DNA from: Paraburkholderia sejongensis
GTDB lineage: Bacteria > Pseudomonadota > Gammaproteobacteria > Burkholderiales > Burkholderiaceae
Direction of reading: 5' to 3'
Assembly (NCBI RefSeq): GCF_020880815.1
Contig: NZ_JAJITD010000014.1
Span: 1-64,000, forward strand
Length of the DNA: 64,000 nucleotides
Under the pieces are notes generated by a model. It worked only from the letters and a program-made list of their open reading frames with translations. It was not told the DNA's origin and made no database searches. Positions 33,680 to 42,290 of this stretch are shown here, in pieces (positions within the stretch are counted from its first letter, which is position 1; each line of letters starts with the position of its first letter). The translations under genes and the position numbers were made by a program.

Positions 33680-34968
33680 CACTCGCTCTGACCGCATTTT
33701 TCGCCGTGCTGCTGCTCGCCTTCGTCGGCGTGCCGCTCGGCTTCGCGATGCTCGGCATCGGCGTCGGCTTCTTCGCGCTGATCCGCGGCTGGGAACCGGC
33801 GCTCGCGATGGCCGGCATGACGATCGCCGATCTCGCCGCCAACGAGAACCTGTCAGTCCTCCCGATGTTCATCCTGATGGGCACCTTCATCTACAAGGCC
33901 GATCTCGCGGAGGAACTGTATGACGCGGCCAACGCGTGGATCGGCCATCTGAAGGGCGGCCTCGCGCATGCGACGGTGCTGGCCTGCGCCGGCTTCGCGT
34001 CGATGTCGGGCAGCTCGATCGCGACCGCCGCGACGATGACCAAGGTTGCGATGCCGTCGATGCGCCGCCATCGCTACGCGGACAGCCTCGCGGCCGGCTG
34101 CGTGAGTTCGGGCGGCACGCTCGGCGCGCTGATTCCGCCGAGCTTTCCGCTGCTGATTTACGGTGTGCTGACCGATCAGGACATCGGCAAGCTGTTCATC
34201 GCCGGGATCGGGCCGGGGCTGCTGCTCGGCACGCTGTTCCTGCTGTCGATCTGGTGGACCGTGCGGCGCGATCCGTCCAAGGGACCCGAGGGCGTACGGG
34301 TCGACTGGCCGACGCGGCTGCGCAAGCTCGGCAAGATATGGGGCGTGCTCGCGCTGTTCGTGCTGGTGGTCGGCGGTCTGTATAGCGGCATCTTCACGGC
34401 GACCGAAGCGTCGAGCATCGGCGCGTGCGGCGCGCTTGTGTTCGCGACGCTGCGCCGCAAGCTGAACGGCAAGCTGCTGCTCGAATCGCTGGTCGAGGCA
34501 GGCAAGACCACCGCGATGATCTTCGCGATCGCGTTCGGCGGGATGATCTTCGCGAACTTCATCACGCTGTCTGGATTGACCGCGACGCTGGTCGCGTGGA
34601 TTCATGCGCTGCATCTGCCGCTGCTCGGCGTAATCGCCGTGATCACCGTGATCTACGTGGTGCTCGGCTCGCTAATGGAAGCGCTCGCGATGATGCTCCT
34701 GACCATCCCGGTCTTCGCCGCGATCGTCCAGCCGCTCGGCGCGAACATGATCTGGTTCGGCATCTACGTCGCGATGATGATGGAGATCGGCATGATCCAT
34801 CCGCCGGTCGGCATGAACATCTTCATGGTCAAAACGATGCTGCCCGATCTGTCGATCCGCACGATCTTCCGCGGCACGATCCCGTTCCTGGTCGCCAATA
34901 TCGTCGCGCTGATCGCGGTGATTCTGGTGCCGGGGATCGCGCTCGGGCTGGTGGGGTTGATGCGATGA
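33676..34968 (+). CDS. dctM: TRAP transporter large permease (DctM)
   Basis: A 430-residue DctM with about twelve helices. Signature parts are LPMFILMGTFIYKADLAEELY, CAGFASMSGSSIATAATMTKVAMP and CVSSGGTLGALIPPSFPLLIYG in the first half and GSLMEALAMMLLTIPVFAAIVQPLG and IGMIHPPVGMNIFMVK in the second. It uses a sodium or proton gradient to drive uptake with DctP and DctQ. The start overlaps the DctQ stop (ATGA). A tiny Arg-rich frame overlaps its stop in the same manner. Confidence 0.94.
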   Translation: MTLALTAFFAVLLLAFVGVPLGFAMLGIGVGFFALIRGWEPALAMAGMTIADLAANENLSVLPMFILMGTFIYKADLAEELYDAANAWIGHLKGGLAHATVLACAGFASMSGSSIATAATMTKVAMPSMRRHRYADSLAAGCVSSGGTLGALIPPSFPLLIYGVLTDQDIGKLFIAGIGPGLLLGTLFLLSIWWTVRRDPSKGPEGVRVDWPTRLRKLGKIWGVLALFVLVVGGLYSGIFTATEASSIGACGALVFATLRRKLNGKLLLESLVEAGKTTAMIFAIAFGGMIFANFITLSGLTATLVAWIHALHLPLLGVIAVITVIYVVLGSLMEALAMMLLTIPVFAAIVQPLGANMIWFGIYVAMMMEIGMIHPPVGMNIFMVKTMLPDLSIRTIFRGTIPFLVANIVALIAVILVPGIALGLVGLMR

Positions 34969-35084
34969 ACTGCAACGGCTGGGGCCGCTCTAGCAGCAGG
35001 GGGCGCTGGATCTGGCGGCCGCGGCAGTTGCAGCGTTTGCGCAATGCGCTGCGCAGGCGGGTTTATCGGCTGGTGCGGCGCTGA
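34965..35084 (+). CDS. Possible 39-residue Arg-rich small protein coupled to dctM
   Basis: An ATG overlapping the dctM stop (ATGA at 34965-34968) opens a 39-codon frame: an N-terminal MNCNGWGRSSSRG, then many Arg residues (RLRNALRRRVYRLVRR end). The position mimics the ATGA couplings of the whole TRAP operon, so translation is plausible. No family is recognised and Arg richness is common in spurious frames of GC-rich DNA. I report it as a candidate only. Confidence 0.3.
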   Translation: MNCNGWGRSSSRGRWIWRPRQLQRLRNALRRRVYRLVRR

Positions 35085-35215
35085 GGCCACCGCCAGCGCG
35101 CCGCGCGCGCGTCTACCCGGGCTTGTCCTGGGGTGCCTCGCCGCAGCGCCGGCGGATGAGCGCCACCCGGCGCCGAGCCTGATGCACGCTCGCTGTCACG
35201 CCATTCGCCGGGATT

Positions 35216-35232
35216 ATTCGCGATTCGCAAAT
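35216..35232. promoter_or_regulatory. LysR-type box upstream of the MFS gene
   Basis: ATTCGCGATTCGCAAAT is an ATTYGC-N5-GCRAAT inverted repeat with T-N11-A geometry. It shares a 23-bp consensus (GATTATTYGC...GCRAATGC) with a second copy at 37866. It lies 219 bp before the MFS start in a 366-bp gene-free stretch (35085-35450) that otherwise contains only a short GCGCATC repeat near 35330. Confidence 0.6.
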
Positions 35233-35450
35233 GCCGCATTCGGCGCTTGTCCCGTACCTGACGCGGCGCGCTTGCGCCAATCTTCACAACGTCGCCGCCG
35301 CCTCGACCATCGCGTCGATCCCCGATGGATCGCGCATCGCGCATCGCGCAGCGCGGCGCGGCATCCCCTACTTGATCGACGAACCCCGGCGCCGCTGATC
35401 GCGGCAGCGACTGCCAGGCTGCGCGCAGCGGCCGGCTCATGGAGACACAA

Positions 35451-36761
35451 ATGAAATCGAACGATTGGGACGTGGCCTACGAATGGAAGGCCGTCGCGCT
35501 GCTGGCGCTGGGCTTCGGCCTCGTCGGGCTCGACCGCTGGCTGATCGCGCCGCTCTTTCCGTCCATCATGAAAGACCTGAATCTGAACGCGCAGGACCTC
35601 GGCAACTGCATCGGCATTCTCGGCTTGTCGTGGGGGATTTTCGCGGCGCTGATGGGCGGCATCTCCGACAGGATCGGCCGCCGCAAGGTGCTGATTCCGT
35701 CGATCATCGCGTTTTCGCTGCTGTCGGGCTTTTCCGGTATCGCGGGCGGGCTGACCAGCCTGCTCGCGGTGCGCGCGCTGATGGGCGTCGCCGAGGGCTC
35801 GTTCTGCCCGACCAGCTTCGCGGCGACCGCCGACGCATCGCATCCGAAGCGGCGCGGCTTTAACCTCGGGCTGCAGCAAAGCGGCTTCGCGCTGTTCGGC
35901 CTCGCGCTCGCGCCGATCATCGCGACGCAACTGCTCAGCGTGATGTCGTGGCGCGGCGTGTTCGCGCTGGTGTCGGTGCCGGGGCTGATTCTCGGCGCGC
36001 TGATGTACTTCGTGATCCGCGAGCCGAAGGCGGCTGCAAAGCCGGCTGCGGACCCGGCTGCAAAGCCGGCGGCGCGAGCTTCGGCGCACGGCGCAGCGCA
36101 CGGTGCGGCCGCGTCCGCCGAACGCGGCAACTGGCGCGACGTGCTCAAGAGCCGCAACATCCCGGTCGCGATGGCCGCGCTGTTCTGCGCGATGACCGGC
36201 GTGTTCGTGCTCGGCGCGATGCTGCCGTTGTATCTGACCGAGTATCTGTCGCTCGATACGCAGCGGATGGGCGTGGTCGTGTCGGCGATCGGCTTCGGCG
36301 GCTTCATCGGCCAGTTCGGCTTGCCGGGGCTGTCGGATCTGATCGGCCGCCGGCCTGCCAGCATCGTCGGCTTCGCCGGCACCGCGGTGATGCTGTATCT
36401 GTTTCGCGGCCTCGGCGCGCAGCCGGTCCAGTTGTTCGCGGTCCTGTTCGTCGCGTCGTTCTTCACGCTCGGGCTGGTGTCGCTGCTGTCCGGACCGGTC
36501 GCCACCGAGGCCGCGCCGCTCGGGATGATCTCGACCGCGATCGGGATCGTCGTCGGCGCCGGCGAGATTTTCGGCGGCGGCATCGCGCCGGCGCTCGCGG
36601 GCTTCGTCGCGACTCACTTCGGGATCCAGAATATTTTGTGGCTGCCGATCTGCGCGGTGCTGCTCGGCATCGTGGTGAGCCTGCTGCTCGAAGAGACCGC
36701 GCCGGCCAGGGTGCGGCGGCGCGGCGGCGCGCCGGCACTCGAATTGCCGGCGAGCGAGTAG
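35451..36761 (+). CDS. MFS transporter, probable organic or aromatic acid permease
   Basis: A 436-residue twelve-helix major facilitator. Helix 1 has GLVGLDRWLIAPLFPSIM and the following loop has SDRIGRRKVLIPS, the DRxGRR signature; the second half has LSDLIGRRPASIVG. The central loop (about residues 192-225) is an Ala/Pro/Lys-rich low-complexity stretch. I choose the ATG at 35451 because GGAGA lies 6-10 bp upstream; the ATG four codons earlier overlaps that site. A LysR box at 35216 shared with the hydroquinone operon suggests a role in uptake or export of a compound of that pathway (inference). Confidence 0.83.
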   Translation: MKSNDWDVAYEWKAVALLALGFGLVGLDRWLIAPLFPSIMKDLNLNAQDLGNCIGILGLSWGIFAALMGGISDRIGRRKVLIPSIIAFSLLSGFSGIAGGLTSLLAVRALMGVAEGSFCPTSFAATADASHPKRRGFNLGLQQSGFALFGLALAPIIATQLLSVMSWRGVFALVSVPGLILGALMYFVIREPKAAAKPAADPAAKPAARASAHGAAHGAAASAERGNWRDVLKSRNIPVAMAALFCAMTGVFVLGAMLPLYLTEYLSLDTQRMGVVVSAIGFGGFIGQFGLPGLSDLIGRRPASIVGFAGTAVMLYLFRGLGAQPVQLFAVLFVASFFTLGLVSLLSGPVATEAAPLGMISTAIGIVVGAGEIFGGGIAPALAGFVATHFGIQNILWLPICAVLLGIVVSLLLEETAPARVRRRGGAPALELPASE

Positions 36762-36901
36762 TCCGATGAGGCCCGTGCCGGGTTCCGCAGGCGAGCAAGC
36801 GAGGAGGCCCGCAAGCAGGCCGCTATTGCTGAAAACGCTGCCTATTCACGCGCGCGAGCCCGGCTACACTGACGGGCAACTCGCGTGGACAAGGACCCAG
36901 C

Positions 36902-37831
36902 ATGGACCGTTTTCTGAGTATCGAAGCATTTGTACGGGTGGCGGAAACCAGCAGCTTCGCCGAGGCGGCGCGGCAGCTGGGCGTGACGAGTTCGGTGATC
37001 ACCACGCGAATCCAGCAACTGGAGAAGTTCGTCAACGCGCCGCTGTTTCATCGCAGTACGCGGCACGTGCGGCTCTCGGACGTCGGCGAGGCGTTCTATC
37101 GCGAGTGCGCGGAGGTGGTCGGGCGCGTGAACGAACTGACCGACCAGATGCGCGAGCTGCGCGCGACGCCGACCGGGCGGCTGCGCATCCAGATGCTGCC
37201 GGGTTTCGCGCTCGGCCACTTCGGCGCGCCGCTGGCCGAATTCAACCGCCGCTATCCGGGCATCCAGCTCGACGTGATCGTCAACGACCGGGTCGTCGAT
37301 CCGATCGAAGAAGGCTTCGACGTCGCGTTCCAGATCTTTCCGCCGATCGCCGAATCGCTGATCGAGCGGCGTCTGTTCAAGGTGCGGCGGCTGTTCTGCG
37401 CGACCCCTGCGTATGTCGCCGAGCATGGCGCGCCGCAGCATCCGCGCGAATTGCTGCAACACACCACCGCGCTGTATTCCGGCTACCCGTCGCGCAATCG
37501 CTGGACGATGACGCGCGGCGACGAGGCCGTCGAAATCGAATTGCCCGGGATGATCCGTTCGAACTCCGTGCATCTGCTGCGCGATTACGCGCTGACCGGC
37601 GGCGGCGTGGTGTGCCTGCCGACGCTGGTCGCGAGCGCGGCGCTGCTCGACGGCGCGCTGGTGCCCATTCTGACCGACTACACGCTGTCGCCGCTGAACT
37701 TCGCGGCCGTGTATCCCGCTACCCAACGACAGGCGCTCAAAGTGCGGGCGCTGGTCGAGTTTCTGGCCGAGTACCTGGGTCCCGAACCCGCGTGGGACCG
37801 GCCGCTCATCGAGCGCGGCTGGGTGACGTAA
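36902..37831 (+). CDS. LysR-family regulator of the hydroquinone genes
   Basis: A 309-residue LysR protein: HTH in residues 1-60 (MDRFLSIEAFVRVAETSSFA...AARQLGVTSSVITTRIQQLE) and effector domain from about 90. The FVRVAETSSFAEAARQLG text places it with the large DmlR/AaeR-like group. AAGGAC lies upstream of the ATG. Similar LysR boxes flank it, one before the MFS gene (35216) and one before the dioxygenase operon (37866), and it sits between these two targets, so it is the natural candidate regulator of both. Confidence 0.87.
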   Translation: MDRFLSIEAFVRVAETSSFAEAARQLGVTSSVITTRIQQLEKFVNAPLFHRSTRHVRLSDVGEAFYRECAEVVGRVNELTDQMRELRATPTGRLRIQMLPGFALGHFGAPLAEFNRRYPGIQLDVIVNDRVVDPIEEGFDVAFQIFPPIAESLIERRLFKVRRLFCATPAYVAEHGAPQHPRELLQHTTALYSGYPSRNRWTMTRGDEAVEIELPGMIRSNSVHLLRDYALTGGGVVCLPTLVASAALLDGALVPILTDYTLSPLNFAAVYPATQRQALKVRALVEFLAEYLGPEPAWDRPLIERGWVT

Positions 37832-37865
37832 GCCAGCCCGGCGAACGGCATTGCGCGGCGCGATT

Positions 37866-37882
37866 ATTTGCAAAGCGCGAAT
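37866..37882. promoter_or_regulatory. LysR-type box upstream of the hydroquinone dioxygenase operon
   Basis: ATTTGCAAAGCGCGAAT repeats the ATTYGC-N5-GCRAAT pattern of the site at 35216, with identical flanks GATT and GC, T-N11-A geometry, and a distance of 121 bp to the start of the dioxygenase small-subunit gene. Confidence 0.6.
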
Positions 37883-38003
37883 GCTGTAATCGCCCGATCG
37901 CCGGTTGTTGCGATCCCGCCGTGCTCCTACAGTTGAAGCCAACACCACCCGGTTGCCTCGATTCGAAGCAGACGCGGTGCGATAACTCTGACAGGAGACA
38001 GCA

Positions 38004-38504
38004 ATGACCGAAGCGCAATTCCATACCGTGTTTGGCTCGCTCGACGGCTACCGCAAGGGCGAGATCGAAATCACCACCGGCGACGCCCGCCACTACGTGT
38101 TCTCCAACGTTTTCGAAGTCGCCGCCGGATCAGCGCCTTACGAGAAGGTCGTGGTCGGCAAGAACCTCGACTACGTGATCGAGGTGCTGCGCACCGAAGG
38201 TCAATCGCCGTGGTTCGCGTGCTCGCACGACGAGTTCGCGATCCAGATGGACGGCGAAGTGCGGATCGATTTCATCAAGCTCGATACGCCGCCGCAAAGC
38301 GGCAACGGCACGGTCAGCGCCGGCGCCGGTGCGCCGCCCGCCGGCCGCGCGATGGGCCATGTGGTGCTGCGCCGCGGTCATCAGTCGCTGCTGCCGGCCG
38401 GCTGCGCGTACCGCTTCACCGCGCAAAAGCCCGGTGCCGCGCTGGTACAGACGATGGCCGGCGAGCTGTCGGTGCAGAAGTGGGCCGATATCTGCCTGCA
38501 TTGA
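38004..38504 (+). CDS. pnpC: Hydroquinone 1,2-dioxygenase small subunit
   Basis: The 166-residue protein matches the small subunit (PnpC/HqdA/HapC) of the two-component iron-dependent hydroquinone dioxygenase: about 18 kDa, starting EAQFHTVFGSLDGYRKGEIEI, with DYVIEVLRTEGQSPWFACSHDEFAIQMDGEVRIDFIKL-like cupin strands (about 52-95) and the C-terminal GHQSLLPAGCAYRF. It carries no obvious iron site and acts with the large subunit next door. CAGGAGAC supports the start. A LysR box lies 121 bp upstream. Confidence 0.88.
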   Translation: MTEAQFHTVFGSLDGYRKGEIEITTGDARHYVFSNVFEVAAGSAPYEKVVVGKNLDYVIEVLRTEGQSPWFACSHDEFAIQMDGEVRIDFIKLDTPPQSGNGTVSAGAGAPPAGRAMGHVVLRRGHQSLLPAGCAYRFTAQKPGAALVQTMAGELSVQKWADICLH

Positions 38505-38546
38505 TACGCATCCCGAACGATCATCCGACCCATCAGGAGACAACAC

Positions 38547-39566
38547 ATGGCATCCCTCGAAACCCTCGATCATCCGGCCGGCTTCGCCGCCGACACCGTC
38601 CGCGCCAGCGAACCCGACGCGGTGACCGGCTATCGCCGCTTCACGCTCGGCGCGTTCGAGTTCATGCGCGACGAGTACTTCGTCAAGATTCAATGGCCGG
38701 CGAAAGGCCAGACCCGCACTCACGCGGTGCCCGCCGACGCCTTCCTGCGCGCGATGATGCGCGACGTCGCGTGGGGCTTCTTCTACGGCTGGGTCAACTT
38801 CGACCACGTGTTCGGCACGCGTAACCACTACGGCAAGGTCGACGTGTACGCCGGATCGTTCAACGGCATCATGAAGGAGGCGGGCGTCGATTATTCGGAG
38901 ACCTTCGAAACGCCGACCATCATGGCGACCTTCAAGGCGATCCTGCACGACTGGACCAACGAAGGCTTCGACCCGTTCGCCGCGCCCGAGGAAACCGGCA
39001 CCGCGTTCGGCCGCAAGCACGGCGAGAACGAGGCGGCGATCGAGCGCTCGCGAATCGCGACGCGCCGCATGCCGGGCCTCGAAGGCGATTCGCCGCTGCG
39101 CAACGATCTGCCCGTCAATCGCGCGTTCGCCGACGTGAGCCAGGACGAACCGGAAGTGCATGTCGAACCCGGGTTCGAAGGCCAGCTGCACGCGTTCAAT
39201 CTGTTCAAGTACCTGTCGCGCTCGGATGTCACGTGGAATCCGTCGGTTACGTCGGTGTGCGGGCAGAGCCTGTTCTGCCCGACCACCGAGGAGTACATCC
39301 TGCCGGTGTTCCACGGCAACGACCGGGTCGAGTGGTTCCTGCAACTGTCGGACGAAATCGTCTGGGATATCGGCGACAAGAACACCGGCGCGCCGCGCGC
39401 GCGGATCACGATGCGCGCGGGCGACATCTGCGCGATGCCGGCCGATATCCGTCACCAGGGCTATTCGACCAAGCGTTCGATGCTGCTGGTGTGGGAAAAC
39501 GCGACGCCGAATCTGCCCAAGCGTTATGAGAGCGGCGAACTGAAGCCGTATCCGGTCGATTTCTGA
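38547..39566 (+). CDS. pnpD: Hydroquinone 1,2-dioxygenase large (catalytic) subunit
   Basis: A 339-residue cupin-type Fe(II) dioxygenase subunit opening hydroquinone to 4-hydroxymuconic semialdehyde. His256, Asn258 and Glu262 (FHGNDRVEW) and His303 (ADIRHQGY) fall at the residues I recall as iron ligands of PnpD, with matching numbering, which makes the call strong. Other conserved pieces are the YHRFTLGAF-like start (GYRRFTLGAFEFMRDEYF) and LFKYLSRSDVTWNPSVTSVCG. AGGAGAC lies upstream and the gap to the small subunit is 42 bp. An 8-bp tandem repeat begins at its stop codon. Confidence 0.92.
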   Translation: MASLETLDHPAGFAADTVRASEPDAVTGYRRFTLGAFEFMRDEYFVKIQWPAKGQTRTHAVPADAFLRAMMRDVAWGFFYGWVNFDHVFGTRNHYGKVDVYAGSFNGIMKEAGVDYSETFETPTIMATFKAILHDWTNEGFDPFAAPEETGTAFGRKHGENEAAIERSRIATRRMPGLEGDSPLRNDLPVNRAFADVSQDEPEVHVEPGFEGQLHAFNLFKYLSRSDVTWNPSVTSVCGQSLFCPTTEEYILPVFHGNDRVEWFLQLSDEIVWDIGDKNTGAPRARITMRAGDICAMPADIRHQGYSTKRSMLLVWENATPNLPKRYESGELKPYPVDF

Positions 39567-39600
39567 GCTTCCGAGCTTCCGAGCTTCTGAGCTTCTGAGC
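39565..39600 (+). repeat. Tandem repeat, 4.5 copies of GAGCTTCY
   Basis: Directly after the large-subunit stop (TGA at 39564-39566) the 8-bp unit GAGCTTCC/GAGCTTCT occurs four times plus a partial copy. It is a pure head-to-tail microsatellite in the dioxygenase-dehydrogenase gap and likely varies between strains by slippage. Confidence 0.85.
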
Positions 39601-39684
39601 GCGCGGTTTCTGCCGTGCGTTGTCCGAGATTCATCCGCACCTCACGCGCGGCCTGGCCGCGCCCGCCTTTCCCGAGGACTCTTC

Positions 39685-41151
39685 ATGCAAACCCAATTGT
39701 TTATCGACGGCCGCTTCACCGACGCCGTCGAAGGCGGCACGATCGACGTGCTCAATCCGCACGACGGCTCGCTGATCACGAAGATCGCCGCGGCCACCGC
39801 CGCCGACGTCGATCTCGCGGTAGCCGCCGCGACCCGCGCGTTCCCGAAGTGGGCCGCGCTGCCCGCCGCCGAACGCGGCCGCCTGCTGCTGAAACTGGCC
39901 GACGCGATCGAAGCGAACGCCGAAGAACTCGCGCAACTCGAATCGCTCGATACCGGTCACCCGATCCGCGATTCGCGCGGCCTCGACGTGCCGCGCACGG
40001 CCGCGTGCTTCCGCTACTTCGGCGGCATGGCCGACAAGCTGCAAGGCTCGGTGATTCCGGTCGAAACCGGCTTTCTGAACTACGTGCAGCGCGCGCCGAT
40101 CGGCGTGGTCGGGCAGATCGTGCCGTGGAATTTCCCGCTGATGTTCACCAGCTGGAAAATGGGCCCGGCGCTCGCGGCCGGCAATACGGTGGTGCTGAAG
40201 CCGTCGGAGATCACGCCGCTGTCGACGCTGCGGATCGTCGAACTGATGGCCGAGGTCGGTTTTCCGGCGGGCGTCGTCAACATCGTCGCCGGTTATGGGC
40301 ATACCGCCGGGCAGCGGCTCGCCGGGCATCCGGGCGTCGGCAAGATCGCGTTCACCGGATCGACCGCGACCGGCCGGCGTATCGTCGAGGCATCGCAGGG
40401 CAATCTGAAGCGCGTGCAACTCGAACTCGGCGGCAAGGGCGCGAACATCGTATTCGACGACGCGAATCTCGACGCCGCGATCAACGGCGCCGCGTGGGCG
40501 ATCTTCCACAACCAGGGGCAGGCGTGCATCGCCGGTTCGCGGCTGGTGCTGCACGAGCGGATCGCCGATCAGTTCCTCGAACGTTTCGTCGCGCTCGCGT
40601 CGTCGATCCGGCTCGGCAATCCTCTCGACCCGAACACCGAAATGGGACCGCTGACGTCGAAGCAGCATCAGGAACGGGTGCTGCAATTCGTCGACGTCGC
40701 CCGTCAGCAGGGCGGACGCGTGTTGACCGGCGGCAGCGCGCCGCAGGATGCCGCGCTCGCGAACGGCTATTACGTGCGTCCGACCATCGTCGAAGCGGCG
40801 AGCACGAAAGACCGCGTCGCGCAGGAAGAAGTGTTCGGCCCGTTCGTCACGGTGCTGCGTTTCGGCAGCGATGAACAAGCGCTGGCGATCGCGAACGGCA
40901 CCGAGTACGGTCTCGGCAGCGGTTTGTGGACCCGCGATCTGTCGCGCGCTCACAAGATGGCCGCGCAGATCAACGCGGGCATGTGCTGGGTCAACTGCTA
41001 CAAGCGCGTGAATCCGGGCAGCCCGTTCGGCGGCGTCGGTCAGTCGGGCTACGGCCGCGAGATGGGCTTCGAGGCGATGCACGATTACACCGAAGCGCGC
41101 TCGGTATGGGTCAACGTCGACGGTCACGTGCCGCCGCATTTCAAACGCTGA
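39685..41151 (+). CDS. Aldehyde dehydrogenase, probable 4-hydroxymuconic semialdehyde dehydrogenase
   Basis: A 488-residue NAD(P)-dependent aldehyde dehydrogenase. Family motifs: VGQIVPWNFPLMF and NTVVLKPSEITPLS (cofactor), FTGSTATGRRI, the catalytic Glu in LELGGKGANIVF, the nucleophile in FHNQGQACIAGSR, and EEVFGPFV. Placed between the hydroquinone dioxygenase and maleylacetate reductase genes, it should oxidise the ring-cleavage aldehyde to maleylacetate. GAGGAC precedes the start. The role is from context; the sequence alone says only class of ALDH. Confidence 0.88.
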   Translation: MQTQLFIDGRFTDAVEGGTIDVLNPHDGSLITKIAAATAADVDLAVAAATRAFPKWAALPAAERGRLLLKLADAIEANAEELAQLESLDTGHPIRDSRGLDVPRTAACFRYFGGMADKLQGSVIPVETGFLNYVQRAPIGVVGQIVPWNFPLMFTSWKMGPALAAGNTVVLKPSEITPLSTLRIVELMAEVGFPAGVVNIVAGYGHTAGQRLAGHPGVGKIAFTGSTATGRRIVEASQGNLKRVQLELGGKGANIVFDDANLDAAINGAAWAIFHNQGQACIAGSRLVLHERIADQFLERFVALASSIRLGNPLDPNTEMGPLTSKQHQERVLQFVDVARQQGGRVLTGGSAPQDAALANGYYVRPTIVEAASTKDRVAQEEVFGPFVTVLRFGSDEQALAIANGTEYGLGSGLWTRDLSRAHKMAAQINAGMCWVNCYKRVNPGSPFGGVGQSGYGREMGFEAMHDYTEARSVWVNVDGHVPPHFKR

Positions 41152-41158
41152 GGTGCGT

Positions 41159-42226
41159 ATGGAGCGCTTCGTCTATCAGGGCACGCCGTCGCGCGTGGTG
41201 TTCGAATGGGGCGGGCTGTCCGCGCTGCCTGCCGAAATCGAACGGCTCGGCGCGCAGCGCGCGCTGATCCTCGCGACGCCCGAGCAACGCGGTTTGGCCG
41301 ATCAGGTCGCGCGCGTACTCGGCGCGCGCGCGGCCGGCGTGCACGCCGAAGCGGTGATGCACGTGCCGGTCGAAGTCGCGCGGGCGGCGCGCGATAAAGC
41401 CGCCGCACTCGATGCCGATTGCTGCGTCGCGGTGGGCGGCGGCTCGACAGTCGGACTCGGCAAGGCGATCGCGCTCGAATCGTCGCTGCCGATTCTCGCG
41501 GTACCGACCACTTACGCGGGCTCCGAGATGACGCCGATCTACGGCCTCACCGAAGGGCGTCTGAAGCGCACGGGCCGCGATATGCGAGTGCTGCCGCGCA
41601 CCGTGATTTACGACCCGTCGCTGACGTTGTCGCTGCCTGTGCCGATTTCGGCGGCATCGGGCATCAATGCGATGGCGCACGCGGTCGAGGCGCTGTATGC
41701 GGAGGACGCGAACCCGGTGATCAGCCTGATGGCCGAGGAAGCGATCCGCGCGCTCGGCGAAGCGTTGCCGGTAATCGTGCGCGCGCCGTCCGATCGCGAA
41801 GCACGCAGCCGCGCGCTGTATGGCGCATGGCTCGCCGGCACCTGTCTCGGCGCCGTCGGGATGGCGCTGCATCACAAACTTTGTCATACGCTCGGCGGCA
41901 CGTTCAATCTGCCGCACGCGCAGACCCATGCGGCGATGCTGCCGCATACCGCGCACTACAATCACACGGCTGCCGCGGATGCGCTGACGCGGGTCGCGCG
42001 CGCGCTCGGCGGCACCGATGCCGCCGACGCGGGGCCGCTGCTGTTCGAGTTGAACCGCAAACTGGGTATTGCGGCCGCGCTCGAACAGATCGGCATGCCC
42101 GAGCAGGGACTCGACGAAGCGGCCGACCTCGCGTGCCAGAATCCGTATGCGAACCCTCGGCCGGTGGAGCGCACGGCGATCCGCGCGTTGCTGCAACGCG
42201 CGTGGCAGGGGGCGGAGCCGGCCTGA
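41159..42226 (+). CDS. Maleylacetate reductase
   Basis: An iron-type alcohol dehydrogenase-fold enzyme of 355 residues reducing maleylacetate to 3-oxoadipate. Typical elements: the start FVYQGTPSRVVF, cofactor loop CVAVGGGSTVGLGKAIAL, AVPTTYAGSEMTPIYGLTE (the TYxGSEMT signature of maleylacetate reductases) and the metal-site region ALHHKLCHTLGGTFNLPHAQTHA. I prefer the ATG at 41159, with GAGG five bases before, over the in-frame GTG at 41153. It begins 7 bp after the dehydrogenase stop and serves both the hydroquinone and the hydroxyquinol routes. Confidence 0.92.
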   Translation: MERFVYQGTPSRVVFEWGGLSALPAEIERLGAQRALILATPEQRGLADQVARVLGARAAGVHAEAVMHVPVEVARAARDKAAALDADCCVAVGGGSTVGLGKAIALESSLPILAVPTTYAGSEMTPIYGLTEGRLKRTGRDMRVLPRTVIYDPSLTLSLPVPISAASGINAMAHAVEALYAEDANPVISLMAEEAIRALGEALPVIVRAPSDREARSRALYGAWLAGTCLGAVGMALHHKLCHTLGGTFNLPHAQTHAAMLPHTAHYNHTAAADALTRVARALGGTDAADAGPLLFELNRKLGIAAALEQIGMPEQGLDEAADLACQNPYANPRPVERTAIRALLQRAWQGAEPA

Positions 42227-42290
42227 GCGGCGCCGCACCGCAATGCGCTGCGGCGCGCCGCGCGTGGCCCAAACAATCATGGAGGAAGAC

